Part shown: in pieces, positions 47,264 through 59,332 of the stretch | How the letters are laid out: every line of letters begins with the position of its first letter | Position numbering within the stretch: position 1 is the stretch's first letter | Source of the DNA: Gerris lacustris | Lineage: Eukaryota; Arthropoda; Insecta; Hemiptera; Gerridae | Direction of reading: 5' to 3' | Assembly (NCBI GenBank): GCA_951217055.1 | Contig: OX578277.1 | Location: forward strand, 66,248,388 to 66,312,387 | Length of the DNA: 64,000 bases | Program-made: the position numbers and the translations under genes | The notes under the pieces: generated by a model | The model's database searches: none | Seen by the model: the letters and a program-made list of their open reading frames with translations, nothing else | What the model was told of the DNA's origin: nothing

Positions 47264-48358
47264 TATCAAATGTAATTTATTTTGTTTTATCTTTCAGTTT
47301 TTTTTTTTTTTTTTCGAAAACCTCATTAAATTCTTTGATCAAGCTCTCTAAATTTACATTTGTATTAGAATGAGAGCTTTATCGTAATTTATATTTCTCA
47401 TTGTTTATAAACTTTTTAAGTTCCGTAAATGTAAGTTTTCTTATTATAGGGAATTGCTATAAAATTGAAACTTGGTGGTATATGAAAATGGTTTAGTATA
47501 TTGTTGTGACGTTTTCTGGTAATATGGCATGTAAATGTTAGTTTATTATGAGATTTATCTGAAATATGTTTTGGTTTATGATCTTTTGTGGCTATAATCA
47601 GTCTATTGTTTAAATTTTATACATTTTCAGTTGCATGTAATTAAGATATTTTAATAAGTACCGCATATCCAAAAATTAAATTTAAGTATAAAAGTTAGCT
47701 TTCAGCTTCTTAGCTAACTCCTACAACTGCTCATAGCAAGATATCGTGGCAGTTTATCAAAACATCTTGAAGAAGAGGCTTTTGGTTTCACCTTATAAAA
47801 TTCTAATTTCAACTCTGCGCACCTACTTAAATGGTAGCTTTACAGAATTTTACAGTAATTGATTTTAATACCATTATTACCAGCTTTTATCTCTAAAACA
47901 GATACAATATATAAATACTGTGGACGCCGCTTAATGTAATCACTTTGGGACCCAGATAAAATGATAACATTAACTGACTGATAATAATAAGCAAAAGGTA
48001 CTACTGCAGAGAGTGTAACTAATAAACAAAAATAATAAATTATAAACAATACTGTGTTTATTAAGTACACTGAATGATGTGATGGCACATCAGCAAAAAA
48101 AAATTAATTACAATGTACTTAATTTCACACACACACATATATATATATATATATTTAGGGTCAATATAAAATAAATTTTTAGGGACAAAACTAATACATA
48201 CATGTATGTAGTAAGTACACAAATGTACATGATCGGGACATTTCAAAAGACTCATTCTTCATTTAAAAATTTAAAATGAAACAAATCAACTTCTTCAAAT
48301 TTGTTAATGAAAGAATATGAATTGATGAGACTAAAACACAAACAGGTCTGACTATAGT

Positions 48359-48474
48359 TGATATATATACACTGACACTTTGATGTATTGACACATTCAT
48401 TCTGAAATATTTACTTTATATTTAAAATAATATATTATTCAGTTCCTTGTTTCAAATAAGTTTAAGATTTATCA
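48359..48474 (+). repeat. 5' LTR, 116 bp
   Basis: TG...CA ended repeat, near-identical to 48777-48895, differing mainly by a short A/T indel. Such a short LTR is unusual for Ty3/gypsy. Confidence 0.75.
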
Positions 48475-48571
48475 ATGGCGACGAGTAATTTGAACGAACT
48501 TACAATACAGGAAGGAGAGCCTGGCTTAAATCTCCAGAAACATTTAAAACGAGTATGTACAACCCTATAAT
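48475..48571 (+). other. Possible start of a gag-like frame overlapping the primer site
   Basis: ATG at 48475 opens a 31-residue frame, MATSNLNELTIQEGEPGLNL and onward, ending at TAA. It directly abuts the LTR, so it may be chance or the remnant of gag before the deletion. Confidence 0.25.
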
Positions 48572-48592
48572 AAAAATTTTCTATTAAGTTCA

Positions 48593-48752
48593 TACAGTAT
48601 TGGCGATACTGTGAAGGCAAGAATTTACCAACGTTCAGGACAGAAATGGGAAACTGGAAAAATTATAAAGAAAGAAGGAAGAGTTATATACCAAGTGTAG
48701 TTAGCAAATGGCACAATTTGTCGAAGACACATAAATCAACTGAGGGGGTTAA
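48593..48752 (+). pseudogene. Ty3/gypsy integrase C-terminal fragment
   Basis: Reads YSIGDTVKARIYQRSGQKWE, TGKIIKKEGRVIYQV, a stop, then LANGTICRRHINQLRG. This is the small SH3-like domain at the end of gypsy integrases, which typically ends in HxNQLR. The stop and the loss of all upstream coding sequence make the element non-autonomous. Confidence 0.7.
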
Positions 48753-48776
48753 AATTTGGGGGGGGGGGGGGAACCC

Positions 48777-48895
48777 TGATATATATACACTGACACTTTG
48801 ATGTATTGACACATTCATTCTGAAATATTTACTTTATATTTAAAATAAAATATAATTATTCAGTTCCTTGTTTCAAATAAGTTTAAGATTTATCA
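48777..48895 (+). repeat. 3' LTR, 119 bp
   Basis: Second copy of the LTR, preceded by a polypurine tract at about 48742-48771. Confidence 0.75.
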
Positions 48896-49111
48896 GTAGT
48901 CCTTCCTAGTAATGGGGGGAGGTGAGGGGAGATTTACTTTCTAAGAAAAAATTATGTTCATCCAATTACCAGTGAAAACTATGAAGAAAAATTCCAACGA
49001 TCTCGACATTGAAAATAAACAAAATATTGATGACAATAAATAGGAATTTTTTAATGGATTGTGAGGTTGATAACATTAACCATGATTACATTAAGCGGCA
49101 TGCACCGTGTA

Positions 49112-49175
49112 TGAGAGAGAGTGTGTGTGTATAATATTTATATATATATATATAAAGGGTGAGAGAGAGAGAGAT
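49112..49175. repeat. GT, TA and GA microsatellites
   Basis: GAGAGAGA, GTGTGTGT, TATATATA and GAGAGAGA runs in succession. Confidence 0.8.
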
Positions 49176-51605
49176 GAGAAGATAACTTTAGTAATAAATC
49201 TTTTTCAAAATTAATTTTATTTTTTTGCAAAATCACAGCTTAGTGTTTTAGTTTGAATGGCTTATTTTATAAAAGTTTTCGTGGTGTTATGCCTTGTAAA
49301 TTATTTTTCATTTAATTTTTTATTATTTGAGATAATATTTCTAGAAGATGACAGATGGCATTCACTTCCAAAGTACTTATTTATTATTTTTTTTTTTTAC
49401 GACTTCTTCCTATGGATTTAACTCAAATTATAATATGAATGATTAGTAAACAAATTTATTTGAAAGTTGGTGAGCCCAAACTCACATTAACATAAAACAT
49501 TGGTATAGAAATTATTAATTAGATTATAATATTAAATTAATACTTATATTTAGCATGCAGTTTGAACAATTCAAAACTCCTATGAGCACCATTTATTCAT
49601 TGGCCAATTAAACAAATTCATTTATTTTGAATAAAAGACATTTAAATTTTATTATTAATATTTTATTTTTATTATAAGTACTTAGTTTTTATATAAGTCC
49701 TCTTTGAAAACTTTTTTATTTAAAAGTTTATTTATTTTTATAGATATGTGGTTTCCTTAAATGAATGGAAAACAGTTTTTATGTAATGACTTTTTTTTCA
49801 TAGTGCCATTTAGTTCTTTAGCCTTGTGATTATTAAATTGCAAAAATCGTAAGATTTTTCCTATATTAATTTTATGAAATTTTAAGTATGTATGATTATG
49901 CAAAAATATATTACTATTTACACTTCTTGTCATGAAATAACTTTATCACACTTAAAATGTATTATTATATTCATTTTTTTTTTTTTTTTTTTTTTTAGTT
50001 TTTAATTATTTTTTAGAATTTAGAAAACTGGTGATTTATAAAAAAAATGAAGTATTATGAAAACAATAATTTGTATATTATATAGATTATAATATATATT
50101 ATAATTTAAAAAAGTTTCTTTTCTACTTTAAAATCATTATCATTTATTTTTTTGAAATATGAACCTCTTAAGGGGATTGGCAGAGCTGAGTGTTTAGTAT
50201 ACTTTTAACACACCTTAAACCAAGGCCCAATATTGACATAGAGACAATTCTTAACCATTGTGATAGTATGGTCCCAAAAAACTGTCCAAAAATATTAAAA
50301 TCACAAATTTTAAGTCATTAACCCTCTGCCCGGAACATCAGTATTTTCCAACGCTATAGATTACTAAACATCTGATGGCAGCACTCTAAGTGAACGTTTA
50401 TGTATGTGGCCGGAATACACTTTCAGTGGACATCTTTTGGAGGAAGGGTTGCAGCTCTACTACATGTTTTTTCCCGGGCATAATTGAAAAGGTGTCAAAC
50501 ATAAGCTTTTAAAGAACTCATTTAACAGAATAATATATCAATTGACATAGGTAAATATGGGGTCAGACCCTCCCTCGAAACACTCAGATTTCCCGCTTGG
50601 TTCTAATCTGGCTTCTTCTGGATACGTCCACTATGTCTAGGCAGTTGACGCTCTGGCTCCGAGGTTGTCTCATAATTTATTTTCCTTTCTCTTCTTCTTG
50701 TAGGGTAGATTGTAATGGCCGGAGATTGCTTCTGTTTCTTCTATAACAACTTTCCTCCTTGGCATTCACATGATATGGCCTGAGTTCTTCATATTTATTC
50801 TTTTATAACCCCCTCTCTTGCCATCCTTAATCCAGACCCTCTTACCCTCTTTTTAAAGCAGCGGATTTTTTTTGTATGTGTTGATGTTAATTACATCTGA
50901 AAACACCCATAGTTTTACAAAATATAGTTTAGTCATATAGTTTTAGTCACTGCAATTCCTGGGCCACTTAAATAGCTGATATATCTCCTCATAGTTCGTT
51001 TAAGATGCTCTTTGAGTCTGGTCTCTTTATACTTTGCGTGGGTCTCACGGTTGATTCATACAATGGAACTTAAACAGACAAATCCCTTGTCAATAAATAT
51101 TAAAAGTTAACTGAATAGATGAATAAATTTTTAGTTCAAAATGGTAAGAACAAAAACAAAGCTAAAATGTTTAATGAAGTGTTATTTCTTTACTTTCTAA
51201 AAAAAAAAAAAAAAAAAAAAAAAATTACACTTATGTTCAATTTGAGTAGATGTATATAATGGCTTATCCCCCATCTCCTATGTAATTAGCTAAAACAATG
51301 TTGATGGGGATGTAAAAAACCCTCTAAAATAAAGTTCACTCCCCACTGTTAAATTTTTATCCTTTAATGACTACTTAATCTACTTTTAGTTTTTTTGTAA
51401 ATAAATATAAATTATAATTATCTGGTTTACTCTTTTTGTACAATATGTTTTTGGTAATTTGTGTGCCCCTTTTTAAAATTATTAATTAGCTTGTATATAT
51501 GTTGACTTTGTTTCAATTTATTTTTTATTTGTTGTTTAATGTTTAGTTTTTTGTTTTGTTTGTGATTTTAACTCCTTTCCTGGTAATCTTCAAACGAAAT
51601 CGCTA
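49176..51605. other. Intergenic AT-rich sequence
   Basis: Long homopolymer runs (poly-T 49978-49998, poly-A 51200-51223) and no supported gene. About 50690-50860 on the minus strand reads with peptides faintly like a LINE tail, but stops break it and I do not call it. Confidence 0.45.
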
Positions 51606-51609
51606 TTAA

Positions 51610-51700
51610 CCCTTCGTTACACGGGAGTGTAACGAGGGCAATGGCGCATAAAGTACGCCCGTGCCTCCTTGTTTGTCCACTATAGCCGTGCAACGAATGG
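51610..51700. mobile_element. 91-bp MITE in TTAA target
   Basis: TTAA at 51606-51609 and 51701-51704 flank ends CCCTTCGTTACACGG and CCGTGCAACGAATGG, inverted repeats matching at 13 of 15 positions. TTAA duplication suggests a piggyBac- or Kolobok-mobilised MITE. Confidence 0.6.
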
Positions 51701-52115
51701 TTAATAATCATTTAAATTTCTGATTGTGGTTAAAGAGGTTTTTCTTTTTTATTGGCTTTCTCTTTAATTGTTATTTAATAATAAATAATAATGAGTTATT
51801 ATTTATTGATTGTTGCCCAATTTTAAACTTTCAAGCAATTTTTCTGATTTAATTATCTTTGTCAATGGGAATGTTTTAATATTTCAATACAATCATTTGT
51901 TTTTTAAGGCTAGATATAAATATTACTTTTAATACTTATGGAGATATGCATAAAATACCTAGCTCGGCTTTGTAGAAATATGTTAACTGTGTCTATGTGC
52001 TGTCCGTGTACAATTGTGGCTTTCCTTTGTCAGTAGGGCCACATAAATTTATATTCATATAAATCAAATCTTGACAATAATTGAATTTAAAATTTCCAAC
52101 ATTAAGCACAAAAAT

Positions 52116-52249
52116 GTTTAAATTGCATTGTCTTAGCTATCTAGTCCTCTTTAATTATTATGAACCAACGTAAAGACTTATCTTCAATAACTAATTTATC
52201 TTTTACGAAATTAATAATAATTAGATTGCTTTTATTAAATACTTTCCTT
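52116..52249 (+). mobile_element. 134-bp insertion with 25-bp target duplication
   Basis: AATTTCCAACATTAAGCACA followed by AAAAT occurs at 52091-52115 and again at 52250-52274. Between them lies a near-identical copy of 44700-44826. There is no poly-A tail or Pol III box. Confidence 0.75.
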
Positions 52250-53149
52250 AATTTCCAACATTAAGCACAAAAATTTGAAATTCTAATTGTTAAATATGCT
52301 TACAAAAACCTTGTTTATCCTCCTTTAGTATTCTTTCTTCTGGGCTTATCACCAGTCAAAGGCCACCTATTGAGAAAGGTGAATAAACACCTGGTGAAAA
52401 ATCCTGGCTCTAAACTGTAGAGACAAAACTAGTAGAATAAATCTTGTGGAAATATTGCAATATTCCAATGACCAGGTCGTATAGTAGCACAGAAATATTT
52501 CAAGCTGTCAATAAAAGAAGAATTAACTTTTTATTTCATTATATAACTAGTATGTGATGCTGCATGTGTTAAAAATAACATTCTGTCCTTGGATATGTTA
52601 ATATTTAGGCCTTAGTAAGATAATACACATTTTGTATTAAAATTAGTGCTAGTACAGTTACCCCGTGTCGTTTTTTGTCTCACAACTTTCACTTATTTAT
52701 TGTAGTTTTTAATTAATGATCGATTTTTAATGAACATGTAATTTGAATAAACTATTATATTACTTTAGCTTAATCGATTTTATCCTTAAATTTATTAGTT
52801 CTTTAATTTTAGTTTCACGATGAGAAAATTCTTCTCACATATTAACTTTTTTTTTGTTAAAAACAGTTATATCAATTACTAAGTAATAAGAATTCTATTA
52901 ATTCTAACTTTTTTTTCTTTTAACTATTATGATAGACATATATGTTGATCTCAATTAACTATATTTAACATTGGTATTAGATTAACTTATATAAAAGTCA
53001 TTAAATACAGAATGTAACATTTTTCCTTTAATTTTTTAAGAATAAAATTGATCCAGTATTACTCTTTATGATGAAGCTTAAATTATAAATTTTAGAAGGC
53101 TGCCCTTTAATGGTGTATGTAAAGGGAGTAAAACAAAAAAAAAGTGTGG

Positions 53150-54000
53150 TGTCACGGGTCACCCGGTAGGAACGAAGTTCGTTACATTTTTCATTAAATA
53201 TAAATTATAAAATCACACTGCTAAGCGTATACGTTGCTAACTTCATGGTGGAGTTAGAAAAGATACAAAATTAAAAGTAACTAACTGTTTGTACTTAGCG
53301 GAGTTTAGGCAAAATTAAAAGGAAAGCATTATTTGTATCAATAAAACAAGCGTCTTAAATAAATATGTATTGGATATTGAGAAAAAAGTTAATCATGATG
53401 AGTTTATAGTTAAAGAGTATGTTTGTAGTTGGTAGGAAATAGGACTGTTTTCTTCCTACCCAGCCTACTAATTTAAAATATTATAAAATATATCTCTTCC
53501 CTACTCAAAAACATCTGATTGTATCTGGTTGAAATTTTTCATGCCTGTTTTAATTGTACTATAGATGATGTATAAGAAGTTTTATTAAAATCGTTACGTT
53601 AGAACATAAGATATCGGTAAAAACGTTGTTTAGGTCCGCTTTAATAAATTTAGCCATCTTTATCACTTTATAGCAGTGTCGGATGTCAGTGTTCGTTTTA
53701 CAAAAAAAAAATTAAAAAGTTGTATGTCTCATTAAATAGATGAAGTTAGAATTTTTTCCCGTCCAAAAATTCCAATTTTAAATTTTAAGCTTACATTACT
53801 TAGCAACTTTGTCCAACGAACTCAGCCTGGGCATTGGTAAAATAATCATGTGTACCAAATTTCAACTAACTCGGTCATCTTTTACTCAAGTTATCGTCAT
53901 CAGTAGATTTTGTGACGCTTGGTTTTGTGACGGTGATTTTATGACAGTCATTTTTTTTTTTGGATTCACTTCCGGGTTCCAGAACGTGCCATAAGGAACT
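53150..54000 (-). mobile_element. Diverged copy of the 5293-6039 repeat family, inverted
   Basis: ACCAAATTTCAACTAACTCG, AACGAACTCAGCCTGGGCAT and TAGGTCCGCTTTAATAAATT correspond inverted to the element at 5293. The left edge has GGTAGGAACGAAGTTCGTTA and the right GGAACTTGGTTCC, so the ends differ from copy 1 and the borders are approximate. Confidence 0.5.
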
Positions 54001-54306
54001 TGGTTCCAAAAATTAATTGTTGAGATAAGGAAATTTTATTTTTAAATAATTAAATTTTAGGAGTATGTTTATTTTCTTATTTTAACTCTTCATAGTGTAA
54101 CATAGTTACTTTTTTAATGTGTAACATTAGACCATTGAAGGTCAACATTCTACATAATTTAGAAAATTAAATATCCCAATTTTTAAAAAACATTAATATA
54201 AAACACAATGGTGTAGCTAAGGAGATTGTGGCAGGTCCTTGACATTCCTAGAGAACATTTGGTTTTTGTAGGAGTCAGGTAGAGTGCTAGGAATTTGGGT
54301 CTACAG

Positions 54307-55995
54307 TAGGGTGGGTCGAAAAAACAAAGTTTGGGAAATTCAACAAATCAATGTGATAAAAACTGGCCAAATGGGTTGAAAACTTGACACAAAAAATTTG
54401 GGCCCCATCGGACCCCCTTTAGGTGGGGCGCAATGGCCCCAAAGTTTGAAAATTTTGAAATTACGCTATTTTCTATATATGTATACTAATTCTGCACAAT
54501 TACTCAATTATTTATAAAAATAATGTATTATTGCTTAATCCTTAATACTGGCAAATTTTTAATTGCAAATTTGCAAATTTTTCCGAATTTTTTAATTTTC
54601 TTAAAATTTTGTAATGTCTTTCCTCACTTTTATGCACTAAGACGAAGCCTCCGTCACTAATTTAATGCTTCTTTCAACAGCTTGACTGTGACTAGAATAA
54701 TTAGTAAATAATTACGTGACGAAGAGGATGTTCATTGCTGTGAATCAGACAAACTGGCCTTACAGCCGTTCCGTCGCATCCAACTACGACAAGTTCAGAA
54801 GAATCAATATTCTTTTCTTTAAGAAACTTCCAAATTGAGTAAGTAATATTAATGGCAGAACCAGATAACGGAGACACATATCCTATAAATTCTGAACCCG
54901 GTTCCCCGGGAAAAAATGCTTCCCCTCATAGAGCAGTTATTATTAGGTTACAATTATTTTAAACATATTAGGTCAAGTCGATTTAAAAAAAATGTTGACC
55001 CATTTATAAAAAAAAAATTCTTTCTTCCATCAGAAAACTCAATGCTGGCTGCCATTCATAATGATGCTGATGATTTATAGTTGAAGCGTGGAACAAGACC
55101 TTGCAATGTTGAGAGAAGTTAAACAAAAAAATAAAAAATGTTTGGCCTTTTAAAATTCCCAATATTAATTTCAACGCAAAAGGATACTTCAATCTTATAA
55201 ATTTGGACTGCGAAAAAATTACAGAATCAACTTTAACAAAGCATTAATTCAAGCAATGAAAAGTTAAAAGATGCAGCTGCGAATAGAAGTAAACCAACAT
55301 TATGTACTAATTATCCTAGTCACTGTCAAGCTTTTAAAAGAAGCATAAAACTAGTGACGGAGGTTTAATCTTTAGTGTATAAAAGTGAGAAAGACATTAT
55401 TGGGAAAAATTTGATAAATAAAAAAAAAAAAACATGAAATTACAATCTTTGTGCAAAGCCAATGGGGCCCCTTTATATTAGAGCATAATACAAATCTAAC
55501 TTAACTGGGTTCTTTTTTTTTTTTTTTTTTGCTCATCAGTTTTTTTGGGTGGCTACGCCACTGGTTCTGGTAATTTTTTTTTTAACAAAGTATCAAAAAT
55601 AAGCTGAGAAGCTGCAGGAACTTGACTTAGTTGCAACATTTTTATGAAAATATATAACAAACTATATATGTATGATTATAGCAATCAGATTAACAAACAT
55701 TTGATTATTTTAAGTAGTTATCTTTCATTCGTCAATATTAAGGATTAAGTAATAATACATCTTTTTTTTTTTTTTTTTTTTATAAATAATTGAGTAGTTG
55801 TGCAGAATTAGTATACATATATAGAAAATAGCGTAATTTCAAAATTTTCAAACTTTGGGGCCACCGCGCCGCGCCCAACCTAAATGGGGTCCGATTGGGC
55901 CCAAATTTTTTGTGTCATGTTTTAAACCTATTTGGCCAGTTTTTATCACATTGATTTGTTGGATTTCCCAAACTTTGTTTTTTCGACCCACCCTA
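54307..55995. mobile_element. Long-TIR transposon, TSD GTCTACAG
   Basis: Ends TAGGGTGGGTCGAAAAAAC and GTTTTTTCGACCCACCCTA, with exact 8-bp flanks GTCTACAG (54299-54306, 55996-56003). The arms continue as inverted repeats for about 250 bp (for example ACGCTATTTTCTATATATGT), and inner parts also mirror. Coding remnants lie inside. Confidence 0.85.
54690..54883 (-). pseudogene. Transposase-like remnant inside long-TIR element
   Basis: Minus-strand reading: GYVSPLSGSAINITYSIWKF, then IDSSELVVVGCDGTAV and RPVCLIHSNEHPLRHVI, then stops. The VxGCDGT and VCLxHxNExPLRH pattern is one I associate with a widespread uncharacterised arthropod transposase-like protein with an acidic catalytic core; a stretch between the two motifs is missing. 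SHSQAVERSIKLVTEAS occurs just downstream, and a second, related SHCQAFKRSIKLVTEV occurs on the plus strand in the opposite arm (about 55315-55370), so coding sequence is part of the foldback. Confidence 0.5.
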
Positions 55996-56003
55996 GTCTA
56001 CAG

Positions 56004-56404
56004 CTCCTTTACTAGGGGGGCTAAAGCTTCCTCTAGAATTACACATCACTAGGAGTTTATCATTTTTTTAAATGCATTAAGTATTTCTTTGATTAAAATA
56101 AGACAAATTATTTATTTATTACTTTATTTTTTTTTTATTGATTTTAAAGTAAAGCTTTGTTTGTTTACTGATTTCATATTTATTTAGTAAGCATAAGTAT
56201 GAGATTGAAAAAATCACTTAATAATGTTTCAGAAACATTTATTTCCACTCATTAAGAGTAAATGTTATCTGGTTTTTCTAGATTATTCTTTAGATGTTTT
56301 TCTTTAGAAAATTAAACCCTTTTTTTATAATGATTTACCTGTATTATTAAATATTGTATAATAAGTTATTTTTAAGTATCCCTATTTATGTATTCCTTTT
56401 AGTG
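56004..56404. other. Unannotated AT-rich sequence
   Basis: Nothing recognised apart from T-rich runs. Confidence 0.45.
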
Positions 56405-56985
56405 AATTTTCGAAGAAAATTAAGCTATTGCAATGGCTTCAAAAATTTTGAACATTTTCTCCGTGGAAATCCGTTTTAGACCATTCTTAATTGATTCCTG
56501 AAATGTAACACTTTTTTTTAAGTATGTATGTATATATGCATGTATATATTGTATGTGTCACTCCAGACGATATCTCATGATGCACTTAAAAAATCCAAAC
56601 AAATTTTAAAATGTCAATAATATCAAAAGAAAGGATGAGTTCATTGACCAGAATTTTTGGAGTGCATTTAGGGGTCAAATTTTGACAGCTTAATGTTTAA
56701 AAAATGACATAAAAACGCATTTTTCCTTTTTACCCTCCTCTTACTTGAAAATATGACAAAAGTGTACATAACAACAATTACTGTATTCTTAAAAAGCTTT
56801 CTAACGACATGCATTTTGAAGGGTATATACGATTTTGACTTTTGTACCCCGTACCCCAGTGTACCAAATTTTTATTTTTCACCCATCCAAATTCTAAACC
56901 AAAATTTTCCTATATTATCATAAGCCAATTATATGCATATTTCTTCGAAAATTCGCTCATTAAGTGATGGTGCATGACAACTTTT
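56405..56985 (-). repeat. Dispersed palindrome-family repeat, copy C
   Basis: Inverted relative to 10741-11270: begins GAATTTTCGAAGAAAATTAA with GCAATGGCTTC, and holds TATTATCATAAGCCAAT and TTAAGTGATGGTGCATGAC at its other end. The similarity covers most of both copies. Confidence 0.65.
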
Positions 56986-57924
56986 TTCTCTTTTTGGGTC
57001 GTATAGTTTTGTTTTTTTTGTACTGTCTATTTTATCTCCCATTTTTTGTCTCCCTCCGGGACATAATCATGCCTAAAACACCATTAAGGTTTCTTTTTAC
57101 CCTATATGACCCAACAACAGTAGAAAAAAAGGATTTTATAATATATGTTTTCAGGTCTTTTTAAGATTTATTTTTAGTATTATTATTTTTATTATTTTTA
57201 TTATTTTTTTTTTCTCTTTTCTTCGTTTTAAAACAAGCTATATTCAACATTTTATGACATTTTTAACATAAATATAATTTTTAATAATCTTTTTTTGACA
57301 GTTTATCTACTTAATTACTGATGTTTCAGAAACATTCATTTTCACCCTGTCAGAGTTAATGCATAACTGGTTCTTTAACATTATTCATTTTTAATTATTT
57401 TTTATTGATCCTCTCTGTCTTCTCATTTAACTTCCTGCTCACTAATAAAGATGTGGTTCAAAAGGGCTTATTTAGTAGGCTGGAAGGCATTAAGTGACTA
57501 TAGAACTTTATCCACATCTCATGAAGTCGCACTACTTTTATATTACACTTATCATAACAGATCGATGACAACTTTAATCCCACCTTGGTTCATAATTGTA
57601 TGGTTATTGAATAAGTCCTGAAATAGCCAGCTGTATTATCTACATTGGTACTGATTGGTACTTTCTATTGGCAAATATCACTCTCATATTATTATTACAC
57701 TAGCAATAAGACATGTAAAGGTGATAGTTTATGCATGTATTATTTTATAATAATTTTGCTTGCTATGAGTTAATTATTATATTTGTTGTTGGGGAATAAA
57801 TGTATTTGTTTCATTATATTATTTTGGTTTGATTTTACTTTAAGGATAATATAACATTTGATTATTGCAACTCATAACTTTTCATACCTCATTACAAAAA
57901 TAAATTGTAAATTGCAAATTAAAT

Positions 57925-58462
57925 TAGTACATTATGCGTCTAGTGCGGAAAGTAGCATTTTGCATGTCGCTCGGGTAGTAAAACCACACGAGCAAAGCAA
58001 AACGCAGTTTACGCATGAGTTGCCTACCGTACTTTATCTACGATTGTTGGATTTTAATAATAAATGCAGAAAACAAAAATTTAATAAACTTCCTGTATGT
58101 AAGTTCGTATTTCTTTTTTGATAAAGATGACATTAGTTGTATTTTGTGCCAAATTAATTATTTCGGAAGGTGTATTATTCACCTCATTTTCCTCATAATG
58201 ACATATATCACTCATTGTTTTTCACTAAAAACTCGATATAAACAGTTACTTTAATTAAACAAACATCAAATTAGTTTTGTTAAATGTAAGCAAACTCGCT
58301 AATTGTGAGTTAAAGTGAAAAATTCTTTTTTTTACCTCACTAGGGCGGAAAAAAAGAGGAGTTATGAAACGCGCATGTGCAAAGAATACAAGTACGTAAA
58401 GAATCACTTTCTACGCATCTAAACAGAGATGCAATGTTTATATTTCGTATCAGTCGTAGATA
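57925..58462 (-). mobile_element. Crypton-like interspersed repeat, copy 4
   Basis: Reverse orientation, begins AGTACATTATGCGTCTAGTG, ends TATCAGTCGTAGATA. It is the most diverged copy; the frame start is degraded (a deletion around the DFDENVE segment near 58195-58215). It keeps the internal TTTATCTACGATTG at about 58032. Confidence 0.55.
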
Positions 58463-59332
58463 AGAATATTTTACTTATACTCTTAGTCCCTTACCCTACT
58501 TTTTACTGCTGCATTATTTTTTGTTAAAGTGTTGTTCTATACTATACATATTTATTAATTTATTATATGTGTAATGTAAAGTTTATTTACTTATTGCTTG
58601 TGTACTTAGTTTTCAGTTGTAATAAATTGTTTTTAATTTTAATTATTCTGAGGTTTTCGAAAAATTTATATCAACCCCTCCCAGTATTACTAGATGTTTT
58701 GCTTGGTTTTTATTTAAACATAAATATAATGTCTTTTTGTAAAAAGAAATAAAATTAATTTTATGATATTTATCTTTAAATAATATTTAAAATTTAACTG
58801 ATTGAAGAGCTTGGTATTAGATATTTTTTCGTTCTTTAAGTTTAAATTACTTTTACTGTGGGTTTTTCATTAAAATATAATGCAACGTTCAGTTTTTTTA
58901 GTAAATAGTGAGGTTTGTTTCCGTGTATGTAAGTAAAAGTTATTGATTGTTGGGTCTATAGGAAAAAAATTAAAAGCTCACTTTTGCAATATTTCGACCC
59001 CTCTTTGGGTCATCTTCAAGCTTACTAGAAGCTGAAAGACAATATGTTTAATAATCTACGAAACCCTAAAAATTACTTAGATGCAAGTACTTCCCTGTGA
59101 TTTTTATACCTTCCCCTTTAGATTATTAATTATTTAAATTCTTTGATTTACTAATAACAAAATTATTTATTAGCTTGAAGGTTCTAAATTGCTAAAGTAA
59201 ACTCCTTAATCTTAAAAATATTTTATTTACAATCTCTCTTAGTATAAAAATTTATCCGATTAGTAGAACAAAAATCTCTCCTATAGTCAAAGATACTCGT
59301 AAAAAAACTAAGGATTTCTCCTTATGGTCTAT
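58463..59332. other. Unannotated AT-rich sequence
   Basis: Contains ATATTTCGACCCCTCTTTGG followed by GTCATCTTCAAG (about 58991-59024), a motif also seen diverged in the inverted repeat at 29050-29080. No gene recognised. Confidence 0.4.

Larger units (their letters stand above)
48359..48895 (+). mobile_element. Miniature LTR retrotransposon with Ty3/gypsy integrase remnant
   Basis: Two direct copies of a 116-119-bp sequence (48359-48474 and 48777-48895), both starting TGATATATATACACTGACAC and ending TTTAAGATTTATCA, so TG...CA ends as in LTRs. Just inside the first is TGGCGACGAGT, a plausible tRNA primer site; just before the second is a purine run, GGGGGGG followed by AACCC. Flanks ATAGT and GTAGT fit a 5-bp duplication with one mismatch. 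The internal part is only about 300 bp. Confidence 0.75.

Noticed and set aside
50690..50860. LINE reverse-transcriptase tail on the minus strand
   Set aside because: A few residues look similar to LINE C-termini but stops interrupt and no RT motif is visible.
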